Counted from the stretch's first letter, positions 8,102 through 18,073 are shown. The stretch is DNA of 64,000 nt from Ciceribacter thiooxidans (GCF_014126615.1 NZ_CP059897.1:744001-808000); one strand, 5' to 3'. Program-made: numbers and translations. Notes: a model not told the origin generated them from the sequence alone.

Positions 8102-9505
8102 ATGACCATCAATATCAAGGAGATCTGTGAAAAGGATCGCAATACCGTCCTGCATCCCTTTACACAGCTCAAAGATTTCGCGTCTGGCAAGCTCGGGGAC
8201 CCGACGATCGTGGAGACCGGTAAAGGTATCCGCATCCAAGATGCGTTCGGAAACCACCTAATTGACGGATTTGCCGGCTTATATTGCGTCAATGTAGGTT
8301 ATGGTCGAACCGAGGTCGCCGAGGCAATCTCTCGGCAGGCTTATCGTCTGGCCTATTATCATTCTTATGCCGCGCACACGACCGATCAGCTGGCGATTCT
8401 TTCCGATCGCCTGGTGAAGATGGCGCCGGGCAAGATGAGCAAGGTGTTCTATGGCATGTCCGGCTCGGACGCCAACGAGACCCAGGCCAAACTCGTCTGG
8501 TACTACAACAACCTGCGCGGCAAGCCGACGAAGAAGAAGATCATTTCGCGCGAACGCGGCTATCATGGCTGCAGCGTTGTCTCCGGTTCAATGACCGGAA
8601 TGAGCTTCTATCACGACCACATGGACCTTCCGTTGCCGCACATCGTCCATACTGGTGCGCCGCACCACTACTGGGGTGCTAACGCGAACGAGACTGAGCG
8701 GGAATTTGCCGCGCGCCGGGCAGCCGAGCTTGATCAACTTATCGAGGAGCTTGGGCCGGACAACGTCGGAGCATTTATTGCCGAACCTGTGCTTGGTACA
8801 GGCGGCATCACGCCGCCACCGGAAGGCTATTGGGAAGCGATCCAGGCGGTGCTAAAAAAGCACGATGTCCTCCTGATCGCTGATGAGGTCATCACCGGCT
8901 TCGGTCGAACCGGGTCTATGTTCGGTTCGCAGCACTATGGAATTGAGCCGGATCTGATTACGGTCGCCAAGGGCCTGACTTCTGCTTACTTCCCGCTGTC
9001 CGCCTCGATCGTTGGCGAAAAGGTCTATAATGTCCTTGAGGAAGGCGCTGATCGCGTAGGTGCATTTTCCCATGGCTATACGTATTCCGGACATCCAATC
9101 GGTGCTGCGGCCGCCAACGCCGTCCTTGATATTGTCGAGAAAGAGGACCTCCCTGGCAACGCCAAGGAAGTTGGGGCGTATTTTCAGAAGCAACTGAAAG
9201 AGAAATTCGCCCAGTTGCCAATCGTTGGTGAAGTCCGTGGCGTCGGCCTGATGGGAGCCATCGAGTTCGTAGGCGACCGCGAGGGTAAGAAGCGCTTCGA
9301 TCCGGCACTTAAGGTTGGAGCTCGGATTTCGAAAGCGGCTCGTGACCGCGGGCTTATCGCTCGCGCGATGCCACACGGTGACATCCTAGGCTTTGCCCCT
9401 CCGCTCGTTACAACAAAGGACGAGGTTGACGAGATTGTCGCAATTGCCGAGAGCGCCGTCAAATCGGTGATGGATGAGCTCATCGTAGCCGGCCAAAAGA
9501 TCTAG
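8102..9505 (+). CDS. Class III aminotransferase (omega-amino acid/aspartate aminotransferase family)
   Basis: 467 residues from ATG 8102, chosen over a TTG seven codons upstream because AGGAAGGAAAG precedes it. HPFTQLKDF, SGSDANETQAKLVWYYNN, LIADEVITGFGRTG and TVAKGLTSAYFPLS are visible; Lys290 is the expected PLP lysine and the Asp of ADEV the pyridine partner. Close relatives transaminate omega-amino compounds such as beta-alanine, GABA, putrescine or taurine with pyruvate. It diverges from the Lrp gene and is followed by an aldehyde dehydrogenase, the usual pair for turning an omega-amino acid into a semialdehyde and then a dicarboxylate. Confidence 0.88.
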   Translation: MTINIKEICEKDRNTVLHPFTQLKDFASGKLGDPTIVETGKGIRIQDAFGNHLIDGFAGLYCVNVGYGRTEVAEAISRQAYRLAYYHSYAAHTTDQLAILSDRLVKMAPGKMSKVFYGMSGSDANETQAKLVWYYNNLRGKPTKKKIISRERGYHGCSVVSGSMTGMSFYHDHMDLPLPHIVHTGAPHHYWGANANETEREFAARRAAELDQLIEELGPDNVGAFIAEPVLGTGGITPPPEGYWEAIQAVLKKHDVLLIADEVITGFGRTGSMFGSQHYGIEPDLITVAKGLTSAYFPLSASIVGEKVYNVLEEGADRVGAFSHGYTYSGHPIGAAAANAVLDIVEKEDLPGNAKEVGAYFQKQLKEKFAQLPIVGEVRGVGLMGAIEFVGDREGKKRFDPALKVGARISKAARDRGLIARAMPHGDILGFAPPLVTTKDEVDEIVAIAESAVKSVMDELIVAGQKI

Positions 9506-9511
9506 GTGTGC

Positions 9512-9535
9512 AGCGGTCGCCCCGATGCGGCCGCT
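9512..9535 (+). terminator. Stem-loop downstream of aminotransferase
   Basis: AGCGGTCGC and GCGGCCGCT pair over 9 bp with one G-T wobble around a 6-nt loop, 6 bp past the stop codon. No clear T-run follows, so termination may be incomplete or Rho-assisted. Confidence 0.5.
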
Positions 9536-9572
9536 CAACACTTGTTGTGACGCTGGACGACGATCAGCGCTC

Positions 9573-9607
9573 ACGAACGGGCCTGGCTCAGGGGCTCGGC
9601 CGTTCGT
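9573..9607 (+). terminator. Second stem-loop between aminotransferase and aldehyde dehydrogenase
   Basis: ACGAACGG pairs with CCGTTCGT around a 19-nt loop; the stem grows to about 10 bp if one G is bulged. Together with the preceding hairpin it occupies most of the 207-bp intergenic space. It could be a tandem terminator or a processing hairpin. Confidence 0.4.
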
Positions 9608-9712
9608 CATTCCGAGCAAAATGTTCGCAAGCGCGGCCTCTGACGTGAGGGGCAGCGCCTAATAGTGCACGTGCTCTCGCGTTTGCATCAAAATCGGAAA
9701 GGGAAGCCCCTA

Positions 9713-11122
9713 ATGAATGCCGCCAAGCTACATGTGGCAAATGGTACAAGCACAATTCCCGTGTTCTGCCCATACGACGGATCGTTGATTGCATCGGTTG
9801 ACGAAACGGATGCCAGCAGGATCGACGATCTTCTTGCGTGTGCCCACCGCGGTGCGAAGCGTTCGCGCAACCTCTCAAGGCATGAACGATCGGACATCCT
9901 CGAGAAGACAGCACGGATTATAGAAAGCGAGCGTGAGACTTTCGCCAAAACCATTGTGGTTGAGGCAGGAAAAACGATCGTTCAAGCACGGAAAGAAGTT
10001 CTTCGCTGCATCAATACGCTGAAGCTATCCGCGGAGGAAGCAAAGCGAAATGCCGGTGAGATTGTGCCATTCGACTCCTATGCCGGGTCAGAACAGCGCC
10101 AAGGATGGTTCACGCGAGAACCGCTGGGCATCATCGCAGCTATCACCCCGTATAACGACCCCCTGAATTTGGTCGCTCATAAGCTCGGCCCGGCGATAGC
10201 GGGTGGCAATTCGATACTGCTGAAGCCGTCCGAGCTGACGCCATTATCCGCTATCAAGCTCGAAGAAGCGCTGCTGGAAGCTGGTCTCCCCGATGAAGTC
10301 ATTACAATAGCAATTGGAGGCGTTGGACTGGCGAAGGCCATAGTATCTGCGCGGGATGTCAGAATGGTATCGTTTACCGGCGGCTTTGCCACGGGCGAGG
10401 CTATTTGCCGTACGGCAGGGCTAAAGAAAATGGCGATGGAGCTCGGCGGGAATGCACCGGTTATCGTGATGAGCGACTGCGACTTTGACAAGGCAGTGGA
10501 AGGATGCGTCTCTGGCGCGTTTTGGGCCGCCGGTCAAAACTGCATCGGTGCGCAACGTATCCTCGTCCAAGCCGATCTCTATGACCGTTTTCGGGGCGCA
10601 TTTGTTGCGTCGACAGAGAAACTGAGGACAGGCGATCCTTTCAACGAGGAGACGGACGTCGGGCCGATGATCTCGAAGCAAGCGGCAGAACGTACCGAAA
10701 TTGCGGTTACAGAAGCGATTGCGGGAGGAGCTGAATTGCTATGTGGGCACTACCGGGAAGGCTCGCTCTACTCCCCTACCGTTCTTGACGGCACGCCCCG
10801 GTCCTGCAGCCTCTGGTCTGAGGAAGTCTTTGCTCCCGTGGTAATGCTTGCGCCGTTCGCCACACTGGATGAAGCGATCAGTGAGGCAAATAACCCGGAA
10901 TACAGCTTGCACGCTGGAATCTTCACCAACAACTTGGCGGTCGCCCTGGAAGCTGCCAACCGGATCGATGCAGGAGGCGTTATGATCAACGATTCCTCGG
11001 ACTACCGCTTCGATGCAATGCCGTTCGGAGGATTTAAGTACGGCAGCATGGGCAGGGAAGGGGTGCGTTTTGCTTATGAGGAAATGACTCAGCCTAAAGT
11101 GGTTTGTATCAACCGGGCGTGA
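9713..11122 (+). CDS. NAD(P)-dependent aldehyde dehydrogenase (semialdehyde dehydrogenase-like)
   Basis: 469 residues from ATG 9713; an in-frame upstream GTG lacks homology. Conserved features: [32 protein letters not shown] (Rossmann turn), [11 protein letters not shown] with general base Glu243, and GQNCIGAQR with nucleophile Cys277. It oxidises an aldehyde to the acid in the cytoplasm. Lying after an omega-aminotransferase gene, it probably oxidises the semialdehyde made by transamination, as in GABA or beta-alanine breakdown. Family members include succinate and malonate semialdehyde dehydrogenases; the exact aldehyde is not decidable here. Confidence 0.88.
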   Translation: MNAAKLHVANGTSTIPVFCPYDGSLIASVDETDASRIDDLLACAHRGAKRSRNLSRHERSDILEKTARIIESERETFAKTIVVEAGKTIVQARKEVLRCINTLKLSAEEAKRNAGEIVPFDSYAGSEQRQGWFTREPLGIIAAITPYNDPLNLVAHKLGPAIAGGNSILLKPSELTPLSAIKLEEALLEAGLPDEVITIAIGGVGLAKAIVSARDVRMVSFTGGFATGEAICRTAGLKKMAMELGGNAPVIVMSDCDFDKAVEGCVSGAFWAAGQNCIGAQRILVQADLYDRFRGAFVASTEKLRTGDPFNEETDVGPMISKQAAERTEIAVTEAIAGGAELLCGHYREGSLYSPTVLDGTPRSCSLWSEEVFAPVVMLAPFATLDEAISEANNPEYSLHAGIFTNNLAVALEAANRIDAGGVMINDSSDYRFDAMPFGGFKYGSMGREGVRFAYEEMTQPKVVCINRA

Positions 11123-11501
11123 AATCTTGCCAACGCTGCGCTGGCAGACGTTCGCTGCGCCGTGTTTCCAGTCTTTCGACGGACTCAAACGCGCAGGAAG
11201 CCAATTCCAATTTACGATGCCCGGATAGGCCTGCGCACCGGCAATCGCAGATATCGTCACGCTCTATTTCAGGTGCGACGCCGACCTCCGGAAACCCTAG
11301 TGAATACACGGATTCAAACCGATCGCCTCGGTGATAGCAGCCTCCCAGCCACCTCTCCTCGGCGTGTAGACCGTACGAGCGATAGAGAATTTTGCTGTTT
11401 CTGGGATCGGTAATCTCTCCCGCCACTAAGGGCTTCAAAAGTAGAATTTTGATGGCGTCCGTCATGTTGGCGTAATTTCGAGTGTGGGACCGGGCCGTCA
11501 T
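11109..11501 (-). CDS. Doubtful small ORF, unknown
   Basis: An open frame of 130 codons that overlaps the end of the aldehyde dehydrogenase gene by 14 bp on the other strand. The product would contain [17 protein letters not shown] but matches no family I recognise and shows no signal peptide or membrane segment. No convincing ribosome site is visible. It may be a remnant of a transferred gene, because decayed transposase sequence follows at 11550; it may equally be non-coding. Confidence 0.2.
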   Translation of the reverse strand: MTARSHTRNYANMTDAIKILLLKPLVAGEITDPRNSKILYRSYGLHAEERWLGGCYHRGDRFESVYSLGFPEVGVAPEIERDDICDCRCAGLSGHRKLELASCAFESVERLETRRSERLPAQRWQDFTPG

Positions 11502-11549
11502 GATCAGACGGCATTCGGTGTGATCTGAAGGGCTTTTCCTCCTCGATAG

Positions 11550-11750
11550 GCGGCGGGCTGCCGGTTGCTCTGCCTTCAGTCGGATAGCCCGAACTTCAGT
11601 CCCAACGACAAGGCATTCGCCAAGCTGAAAGTAAACTTGCGCACCAAAGTCGATCGATCGGTTGAGGCGCTAAGGAATACGGTAGACCACGTCGTCACTA
11701 TGTTCGAGCCACAGGGGGTGAGCAAAATATTGCAGGTTTTGCACCTTTGA
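11550..11750 (+). pseudogene. IS630-family transposase remnant (C-terminal end only)
   Basis: The frame from 11550 reads AAGCRLLCLQSDSPNFSPND then KAFAKLKVNLR and ends near FEPQGVSKILQ. This lines up with the conserved IS630 end AGA.LL.LPPYSPDLNPIE-AFAKLK and its terminal FTP.ECANYF segment. About 66 codons survive, and a stop codon at 11547 cuts the frame from anything upstream. The catalytic Glu of the DDE/DDD motif has become Asp in SPND. It is an inactive insertion-sequence relic. The surrounding 0.9 kb (11123-12036) holds no other gene I can support. Confidence 0.65.
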
Positions 11751-12036
11751 CCCCGAGTAGGTCTTACGTGCTCGATCCCTGACCTGGTATGGGGATGGTG
11801 GCAACTCGGCAGTTGAGCAGTTGATTCCCGATGAAGTCAAATAGGTTTTTCCAGAGTGAGGTACGAGCACTGCCTCAATCGCGATAAAGCGCAGCAAACC
11901 TGCACACTCTTCATTAATATGTATCAAGTCGTGCATCTCGGATGGTGCTATTTCTAACAAGATGACATTCTTCCGATACAATAGCATTTACCGATGACAA
12001 TCTCGATCGTGCGATCAAACCAGGGAGGTTACCATC

Positions 12037-13065
12037 ATGCTCTACAGTGAGAAATTCTTCGTGAGTGCTGCGGTAACGGCATCGTTGTTGCTGGGCTCCG
12101 TTTCTGCTGCTGCGGCGTTCACAGCTTGTGAAGTGACTGATACCGGCGGAATTGATGACAACAGTTTCAACCAGACCGCATGGAAAGGCGTCCTGGACGC
12201 AAAGGAGAAGCTTGGCGTCGAAGCCAGATACCTGGAATCGCAGGCCGAAACCGACTACGAAGCCAATATCAATTCCCTGCTTGGCGGGCAGTGCGATGTC
12301 ATCATCACGGTTGGCTTCCTGCTTGGTGATGCAACCAAGAAGGCCGCGGAGGCCAATCCGGATCAGAAGTTTTCCATCGTCGATTTTTCCTATGATCCGC
12401 CACTTAACAATGTGGTGGGCCAGGTCTACTCCACCGACGAAGCGGCGTTTCTCGCCGGCTACCTTGCCGCTGGCGTTTCGAAGTCCGGCACGATCGGCGT
12501 CTTCGGAGGCATCAACATTCCGCCGGTGACGATCTTCATGGACGGGTTCTACCGTGGAGCGAATTACTACAACAAGCAGAAGGGAACGAAGGTTGCCGTT
12601 CTCGGCTGGAACCCCGAGACGCGTGAAGGTCTGTTCACGAACAATTTCGATTCGCTCGATGACGGACGCGCCTTCGCTCAGAACCTCTACGATGAAGGCG
12701 CAGACATCGTGCTGCCGGTCGCAGGTCCCGTGGGCCTTGGTTCAGCGGCGCTCGCCGATGAGCTCGGGACAGACAAGCTGAAGATCATCGGTGTCGACGC
12801 GGACCTCTATCTGACCGACCCGCAAAAGAAGCACGTCTACCTCACGTCGATCACCAAGCGCATGGATTCGACCGTTTACGCGGTCATCGAAGCGGCAATG
12901 AAGGGCACCTACAAGGGCGGCGTTCTCGTCGGCTCGCTTGAAAACGACGGGGTCGGGCTTGCCCCGTTCCATGACATGGAAGGCGAAGTTTCGGACGAAA
13001 TGAAACAAGAGCTCGCCGACATTCGCAAGGCGATCATCGACGGGACAATCAAGGTCAATGAATAA
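12037..13065 (+). CDS. BMP family ABC transporter substrate-binding lipoprotein-like protein
   Basis: 342 residues. A signal peptide of about 27 residues ends near VSAAAA; there is no clear lipobox Cys at the cleavage point, so the protein is probably soluble in the periplasm. The mature start ACEVTDTGGIDDNSFNQ is the family signature of BmpA/Med/PnrA, which bind purine and other nucleosides, and in proteobacteria also related heterocycles. Spacing and order (binding protein, double ATPase, two permeases) match nucleoside importers. GGGAGG precedes the ATG. A perfect stem-loop follows the gene. Confidence 0.88.
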   Translation: MLYSEKFFVSAAVTASLLLGSVSAAAAFTACEVTDTGGIDDNSFNQTAWKGVLDAKEKLGVEARYLESQAETDYEANINSLLGGQCDVIITVGFLLGDATKKAAEANPDQKFSIVDFSYDPPLNNVVGQVYSTDEAAFLAGYLAAGVSKSGTIGVFGGINIPPVTIFMDGFYRGANYYNKQKGTKVAVLGWNPETREGLFTNNFDSLDDGRAFAQNLYDEGADIVLPVAGPVGLGSAALADELGTDKLKIIGVDADLYLTDPQKKHVYLTSITKRMDSTVYAVIEAAMKGTYKGGVLVGSLENDGVGLAPFHDMEGEVSDEMKQELADIRKAIIDGTIKVNE

Positions 13066-13081
13066 TCCGGCTCGCACCTTA

Positions 13082-13105
13082 CCCGCCGCCTTCACAGGCG
13101 GCGGG
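13082..13105 (+). terminator. Stem-loop after the BMP binding-protein gene
   Basis: CCCGCCGCC and GGCGGCGGG form a perfect 9-bp GC stem with a 6-nt loop (TTCACA), 16 bp after the stop. It has no T-run. It sits where a hairpin typically protects the abundant binding-protein transcript and dampens read-through to the ATPase gene. Confidence 0.6.
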
Positions 13106-13139
13106 CACGGTCTCTTGCGTCGGCCTTGGGAGAGCGGCA

Positions 13140-14651
13140 GTGGATATCGAACTAAAGGGGATCACCAAACGCTTCGGTCCGGTAATTGCCAATTCGAATG
13201 TGAATCTGACGATCCGCGCGGGAGAGGTCCTTGGGCTCCTCGGCGAAAACGGCGCCGGCAAATCGACGTTGATGAATATCTTGAGCGGGCTCTATGCCGC
13301 CGACGAGGGCCAGATCCTGCTCGATGGCAAACCGGCTGTTTTCCGCGGTCCCGGGGACGCGATCGCGGCCGGGATCGGAATGGTGCATCAGCACTTCATG
13401 CTGGTTCCTGTATTTACCGTCGCGGAAAACGTCATTCTGGGTGTCGAACCGACCGGCAAGTTCGATTGGCTCGATCTGGCAGCCGCCCGCGACCAGGTCA
13501 ACGAGATCAATAGAAAATTTGGTCTCGAGGTTGATCTTGGCACCCGCGTCGAAGACCTTCCGGTCGGACTTCAGCAGCGTGTCGAGATCATCAAGGTCTT
13601 GTTCCGCTCGGCCGATGTCCTCATTCTGGACGAGCCGACAGCAGTTCTGACCCCGCAAGAGGTTACCGAGTTCTTCGAAATCGTCAGGTCATTGCGCGAC
13701 GCCGGCAAGGCCCTCGTTTTCATCACGCACAAACTGAACGAAATTCTTGAAATCGCCGACAGTATCAGCGTGTTGCGAGATGGCCAGATCGTCGGCGAGG
13801 GCGACCCAAAGACGCTGACGGAGGCGCAGCTTGCGGAAATGATGGTCGGCAGGCCGGTCGTCTTTGATGTCGAGAAGGCACCCTATGCGCCGGGCCGCAC
13901 CCTTCTTGATGTCAGCGAACTGACAGTACTGAGCGAGGACGACAAGATCGCTGTCGATCGCGTCAGTTTTCACGTCAAAAGTGGTGAGGTCGTTGGGATC
14001 GCCGGCGTCCAGGGCAATGGCCAGTCGGCGCTGATCGAGGCGGTGACCGGTCTCCATCATGCCGCCGCCGGCAAGATACTGTTCCTCGACAAGGATATTA
14101 CGCGTGCGTCGGTTCGCGAACGTCACCGTATGGGTATGGCGCACATTCCGGAGGACCGGCAACGAAGCGGAATGATCACGAATTTTACCGTTGCCGAGAA
14201 CATGGTGCTCAACACCTATTACGACGAACGTTATGCATCCGGCCCGAGTATCCGCTGGCCTGACGTGTTCAAGAGCGCAGCGAAGTACGCTGCCGATTTC
14301 GACGTGCGCACGCCTTCGGTTTTCACCAGGGCAGGCAGCCTGTCGGGCGGCAACCAGCAGAAGCTCATCGTGGCGCGCGAACTGGAACGGGAGACGTGTC
14401 TCGTCGTCGCCGCGCAGCCGACACGCGGCCTCGATGTGGGTTCCGTCGAATACATCCATAGCCGTCTGATGCATGCCCGCGACACAGGCGACGGTGTATT
14501 GATCGTCTCCTCGGAACTGGATGAGATCCTTTCCCTGTCTGATCGGATCCTTGTGATGTTCAAGGGTCGCTTTGTCGCCGAATTCGATGCGACCAAAGGT
14601 CCTGTCGACAAGAACGCCGTCGGGCTCGCCATGGCAGGAGCACAGGCATGA
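13140..14651 (+). CDS. ABC transporter ATP-binding protein with two nucleotide-binding domains (nucleoside/sugar type)
   Basis: 503 residues from GTG 13140, close to the hairpin. The first domain has Walker A LGENGAGKST and Walker B LILDEPTAVL with the weak signature LPVGLQQRVEI. The second has a degenerate Walker A, GVQGNGQSAL, but a canonical LSGGNQQKLIVARE signature. This asymmetry is normal in the RbsA/MglA/YufO family of importers. It powers the two permeases encoded next, with 4-bp ATGA overlaps that imply translational coupling. Confidence 0.9.
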   Translation: MDIELKGITKRFGPVIANSNVNLTIRAGEVLGLLGENGAGKSTLMNILSGLYAADEGQILLDGKPAVFRGPGDAIAAGIGMVHQHFMLVPVFTVAENVILGVEPTGKFDWLDLAAARDQVNEINRKFGLEVDLGTRVEDLPVGLQQRVEIIKVLFRSADVLILDEPTAVLTPQEVTEFFEIVRSLRDAGKALVFITHKLNEILEIADSISVLRDGQIVGEGDPKTLTEAQLAEMMVGRPVVFDVEKAPYAPGRTLLDVSELTVLSEDDKIAVDRVSFHVKSGEVVGIAGVQGNGQSALIEAVTGLHHAAAGKILFLDKDITRASVRERHRMGMAHIPEDRQRSGMITNFTVAENMVLNTYYDERYASGPSIRWPDVFKSAAKYAADFDVRTPSVFTRAGSLSGGNQQKLIVARELERETCLVVAAQPTRGLDVGSVEYIHSRLMHARDTGDGVLIVSSELDEILSLSDRILVMFKGRFVAEFDATKGPVDKNAVGLAMAGAQA

Positions 14652-15796
14652 CCGTTCAAACCGCCAGTGAGACGCTATCTGAAAAACTCCTGCAGCGAGC
14701 AGCACCCAGTCGTGCCGAATACGAGGACCTCGTGGTCGTGCCGGTCTTCGCGTTCATCGTCGCGTTAATCATCGGGGCCCTGGTCATGCTGGCAACCGCG
14801 GTCGATCCGGTGACCATCGGCCGCTCCTACATTGCTCTGTGGGAGGGCTCGGTCGGTTCGCTCAATGCGGTTTCAGAGACGTTGACGGCAGCTGCGCCAC
14901 TGATCCTGGCCGGCCTCGGCCTTGCGCTTGGTTTTCGGGCCGGCCTCTTCAATATCGGAGCCGAGGGACAGATCATCGTCGGCGGGCTCGTCGCGGCAAT
15001 CGTGGGCTTCAGTTTCGAAGGTTTGCCATGGATCGTGCATTTGCCACTGACACTTCTGGCTGGAGCCTTTGCCGGTGCCGCCTATGCTTCGATTGCGGGA
15101 TGGTTGCGGGCCGCCACAGGCGCGCACGAAGTGATCTCAACAATCATGTTGAACCTGATTTCGTACCGCCTGCTTGACTACATGCTACGACTATCCTGGG
15201 TTCAAAAGGCCGAACGTGCTGATCCGATTTCCAAATCTGTCTTGGAAAGCGCGCAACTTCCACGGTTGTTCGCATGGATTGATGCGAACCTCCGCGTCCA
15301 TGCCGGCCTCTTCCTCGTGGTCGCGGCAGTCATCCTGATCTATTGGCTGCTGTTTCGGACAAAACTGGGATTCGAGTTCCGCGCGAGCGGCGAGAATGCC
15401 GACGCGGCACGTTACGCCGGCATCCGCGCACCGCTCATCATCGTCACCGCGATGGGGTCGGCCGGCGCACTTGCGGGGCTCGCCGGCGCGAACCAGGTGC
15501 TGGGCGTTCTCGGCCGCGCGACACCGGGCTTTTCCGCCGGTATCGGTTTCGATGCGATTTCGGTTGCTCTGCTCGGTCGCTCCCATCCGATCGGTGTCCT
15601 GTTCGCCGGGCTGCTCTTTGGTGCGTTGAAGGCTGGAGGGCGCCAAATGCAGGTCGATGCCGGCGTCAGCATCGATCTGATCGGCATAATTCAGGCCTTG
15701 ATCATCGTCTTCATAGCGGCACCCCTCCTGGTGCGTGCGATCTTCCCCTGGGGATTTCGAAAACCCATGACGGATGAGAAGGACAGCGCGTCATGA
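14648..15796 (+). CDS. ABC transporter permease, nucleoside/BMP type (first)
   Basis: 382 residues with a cytoplasmic N-terminal region of about 30 residues and then roughly eight to ten membrane segments. LGFRAGLFNIGAEGQ and HEVISTIMLNLIS are typical of the YufP/NupB-like BPD_transp_2 permeases. It forms one half of the inner-membrane channel. It overlaps the ATPase gene and the next permease gene by 4 bp each. Confidence 0.9.
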   Translation: MTVQTASETLSEKLLQRAAPSRAEYEDLVVVPVFAFIVALIIGALVMLATAVDPVTIGRSYIALWEGSVGSLNAVSETLTAAAPLILAGLGLALGFRAGLFNIGAEGQIIVGGLVAAIVGFSFEGLPWIVHLPLTLLAGAFAGAAYASIAGWLRAATGAHEVISTIMLNLISYRLLDYMLRLSWVQKAERADPISKSVLESAQLPRLFAWIDANLRVHAGLFLVVAAVILIYWLLFRTKLGFEFRASGENADAARYAGIRAPLIIVTAMGSAGALAGLAGANQVLGVLGRATPGFSAGIGFDAISVALLGRSHPIGVLFAGLLFGALKAGGRQMQVDAGVSIDLIGIIQALIIVFIAAPLLVRAIFPWGFRKPMTDEKDSAS

Positions 15797-17064
15797 CCAT
15801 AGCATCGCCGCATTCAACGTCATCCGCACGCGACATCGACATGCGCAAGAACCGTCAGGCATGCATATCGGGAGCCGCGCTCATCGCGCTCGCTATTCTG
15901 GTGACAATCGTCTTCAGCTTAGGAACGACGGGCAACGCGGTCTTTCGGCTGTCGCGTCCCACCGATACCTGGGCTCTTCCGGATCTCGTGGTCGCCGTTG
16001 CCCCTTTCAACTACCTGATGGCCGCGGTTCTGGCCTTCCTTGGCGTGCGCCAGTTCCTCCGTGGCGGGGCGAGGTGGACAGCGCTCTCCATCGGATTCGG
16101 ACTAGTTCTTGCTGTCTTCGCCTTTCTGGTATGGGCGACTGCGGGCAAATCCTTTTCACTCACCGGAATGCTGCAGGCCACAATGGTGAGGGCCGTCCCT
16201 ATCGCACTCGGAGGATTGGCTGGCGTGCTGTCCGAGCGCGTTGCTGTGGTCAACATCGCCATTGAGGGAATGTTGCTCGCCGGTGCATTCACGGCGGCGC
16301 TGACCGGATCCTTGATAGGCGGGGTCGGTGGATTGATGTCGGCCGTCATTGTCGGCGGTCTCTTCGGGTTTATCCTGGCTGCTCTTGTTGTCACCTATCG
16401 CATGGATCAGATTATTGCCGGCGTCGTGATAAATCTGTTTGTGCTGGGGCTGACATCCTATGTCAGCAGCCAGGTTTTTCAGGAATACCGCTTCTTGAAC
16501 GACGCCCCGGTGTTCCGCGCGGTCAAGATCCCCCTTTTCGGCGACATACCCGTGATCGGCCCCATGCTCTTTCAGCAGAATGTGTTCGTCTACGGCGCCT
16601 TGGTTATGGTTGCCCTTGCTACCTATTATCTCTTCTACACCCGACACGGCTTGCGGGCTCGTGCGGTGGGCGAGCATCCGCGCGCGGCCGATACGCTTGG
16701 GATCAATGTCTATCGAACGCGCTATGTGAACGTCATCCTCGCCGGCATGGTCGCGGGCTTTGGTGGCGCATGGTTCACCCTCGGTACCGTTGGGCGCTTC
16801 GATGAAAACATGACCGGCGGGCGTGGTTTCATCGGCCTGGCCGCAATGATTTTCGGACGTTGGCATCCCGTTGGCGCGTTGATGGCCGCATTGATATTCG
16901 GATTTGCGGATTCATTGCAACAAAAGCTCGCCTTGCTGCAAACCCCGATCCCATCGGAATTTCTTGCCATGGCGCCCTATATCGCGACGATCATTGTCGT
17001 CGCGGGACTGATCGGTCGTGCAAGGCCTCCCGCTGCGGATGGTAAACCCTACATCAAGGAATAG
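15793..17064 (+). CDS. ABC transporter permease, nucleoside/BMP type (second)
   Basis: 423 residues, longer than the usual 300-320 of this family because of about 100 extra N-terminal residues with additional hydrophobic segments. The conserved core starts near LSERVAVVNIAIEGMLLAGA and includes TRYVNVILAGMVAGFGGAW. It pairs with the preceding permease (YufQ/NupC-like). It is the last gene of the four-gene importer operon and converges on a LysR gene. Confidence 0.9.
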   Translation: MTIASPHSTSSARDIDMRKNRQACISGAALIALAILVTIVFSLGTTGNAVFRLSRPTDTWALPDLVVAVAPFNYLMAAVLAFLGVRQFLRGGARWTALSIGFGLVLAVFAFLVWATAGKSFSLTGMLQATMVRAVPIALGGLAGVLSERVAVVNIAIEGMLLAGAFTAALTGSLIGGVGGLMSAVIVGGLFGFILAALVVTYRMDQIIAGVVINLFVLGLTSYVSSQVFQEYRFLNDAPVFRAVKIPLFGDIPVIGPMLFQQNVFVYGALVMVALATYYLFYTRHGLRARAVGEHPRAADTLGINVYRTRYVNVILAGMVAGFGGAWFTLGTVGRFDENMTGGRGFIGLAAMIFGRWHPVGALMAALIFGFADSLQQKLALLQTPIPSEFLAMAPYIATIIVVAGLIGRARPPAADGKPYIKE

Positions 17065-17205
17065 CCCGGGAGCCGGCTGGCCTATCCGGCGACTGTGTCC
17101 ATAAAAATATGAATCAGATTTGCTGGAAACGTGCGTCTCTTTTCCCGCCGACAGGGAGCCTGACAGCGTAGCGCCGATCAAGAATGAGAACGCTTGTTCC
17201 GCTTT

Positions 17206-18066
17206 TCAGCTGATTTCAAGATTGCCTCCGACCTTGGAGAAGATCTGGTCCGACAGAGCGGTGATGAGCGCCTGGTCGGCTCCGTTGCGCGGAACCAGGA
17301 CGAATTCCACGTCCTCGAGCTGCGGCAGAATGTCTTGGGGGACTTCTTTCAGTCCGGCGGGCGCCATGCTGCGAGGCTGCACCAGGACGCCCATGCCCGC
17401 GCGCGCTGCAGCCGTCAGTCCGCTGAGGCTGCCGCATGTGCATACGATGCGCCAGGAAATCCGGCCCGCATCCAGCGCTTCGAGAGCAAGCTTGCGGGTA
17501 ATGCTTGGTGGCGGGAACGCGATCAATGGCCAAGGAGCCGACTGAGCCGCCAGCTGCAGCGGGTCGCGTGCCAGCCAGACCAGCGGCTCGCGATAGACGA
17601 GACGACCGCGCTGGTCGCCAAGGCGTCGCTTGGCGAAGACAAGGTCGATTTCTCCTAGATCCTGCATTTCGTACAACGCACCGCTCAATGCGACGGTCAA
17701 TTGCAGATCCACGGAGGGATACGCACGGATGAAATCTTCAAGGACCGCTGTCAGGCGGCTGGTTGCGAAGTCTTCGGAGACGCCAAATCGCAACTGGCCG
17801 CGCAGCTTGTTTGCCGCAAATAGGTCGATGACCTGAGCGTCGATCGCCAGCATTGCGCGGGCGTGGCTCGCTAGGACTTCGCCGTCGGGTGTCAAGCCGA
17901 CGCGATGGGTGTCGCGAAAGATGAGACGGCGATCAAGGGCGGCTTCCAGCTTCTGGATATGCTGGCTGACCGTTGACTGCCCAAGCCGGAGATATTCCGC
18001 GGCGCGGGTGAAACTGCCTGTCTGCTGAATCGCGAGGAAACTACGCAACTGGACGAGATCGAGCAT
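17206..18066 (-). CDS. LysR family transcriptional regulator
   Basis: 286 residues from ATG 18066 (MLDLVQLRSFLAIQQTGSFT). An N-terminal winged helix-turn-helix with SQSTVSQHIQKLE-type recognition helix (here GQSTVSQHIQKLEAALD) is followed by a substrate-binding-protein-like sensor domain. It diverges from the bile-acid-symporter-like gene across 89 bp and is therefore the likely regulator of that permease and of itself. It could also control the convergent BMP transporter, but nothing in the sequence shows this. Confidence 0.9.
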   Translation of the reverse strand: MLDLVQLRSFLAIQQTGSFTRAAEYLRLGQSTVSQHIQKLEAALDRRLIFRDTHRVGLTPDGEVLASHARAMLAIDAQVIDLFAANKLRGQLRFGVSEDFATSRLTAVLEDFIRAYPSVDLQLTVALSGALYEMQDLGEIDLVFAKRRLGDQRGRLVYREPLVWLARDPLQLAAQSAPWPLIAFPPPSITRKLALEALDAGRISWRIVCTCGSLSGLTAAARAGMGVLVQPRSMAPAGLKEVPQDILPQLEDVEFVLVPRNGADQALITALSDQIFSKVGGNLEIS

Positions 18067-18073
18067 CTTATAT

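Noticed and set aside
11670..11987. Minus-strand open frame of 105 codons
   Set aside because: It overlaps the IS630 relic, has no ribosome site I trust and no family features.
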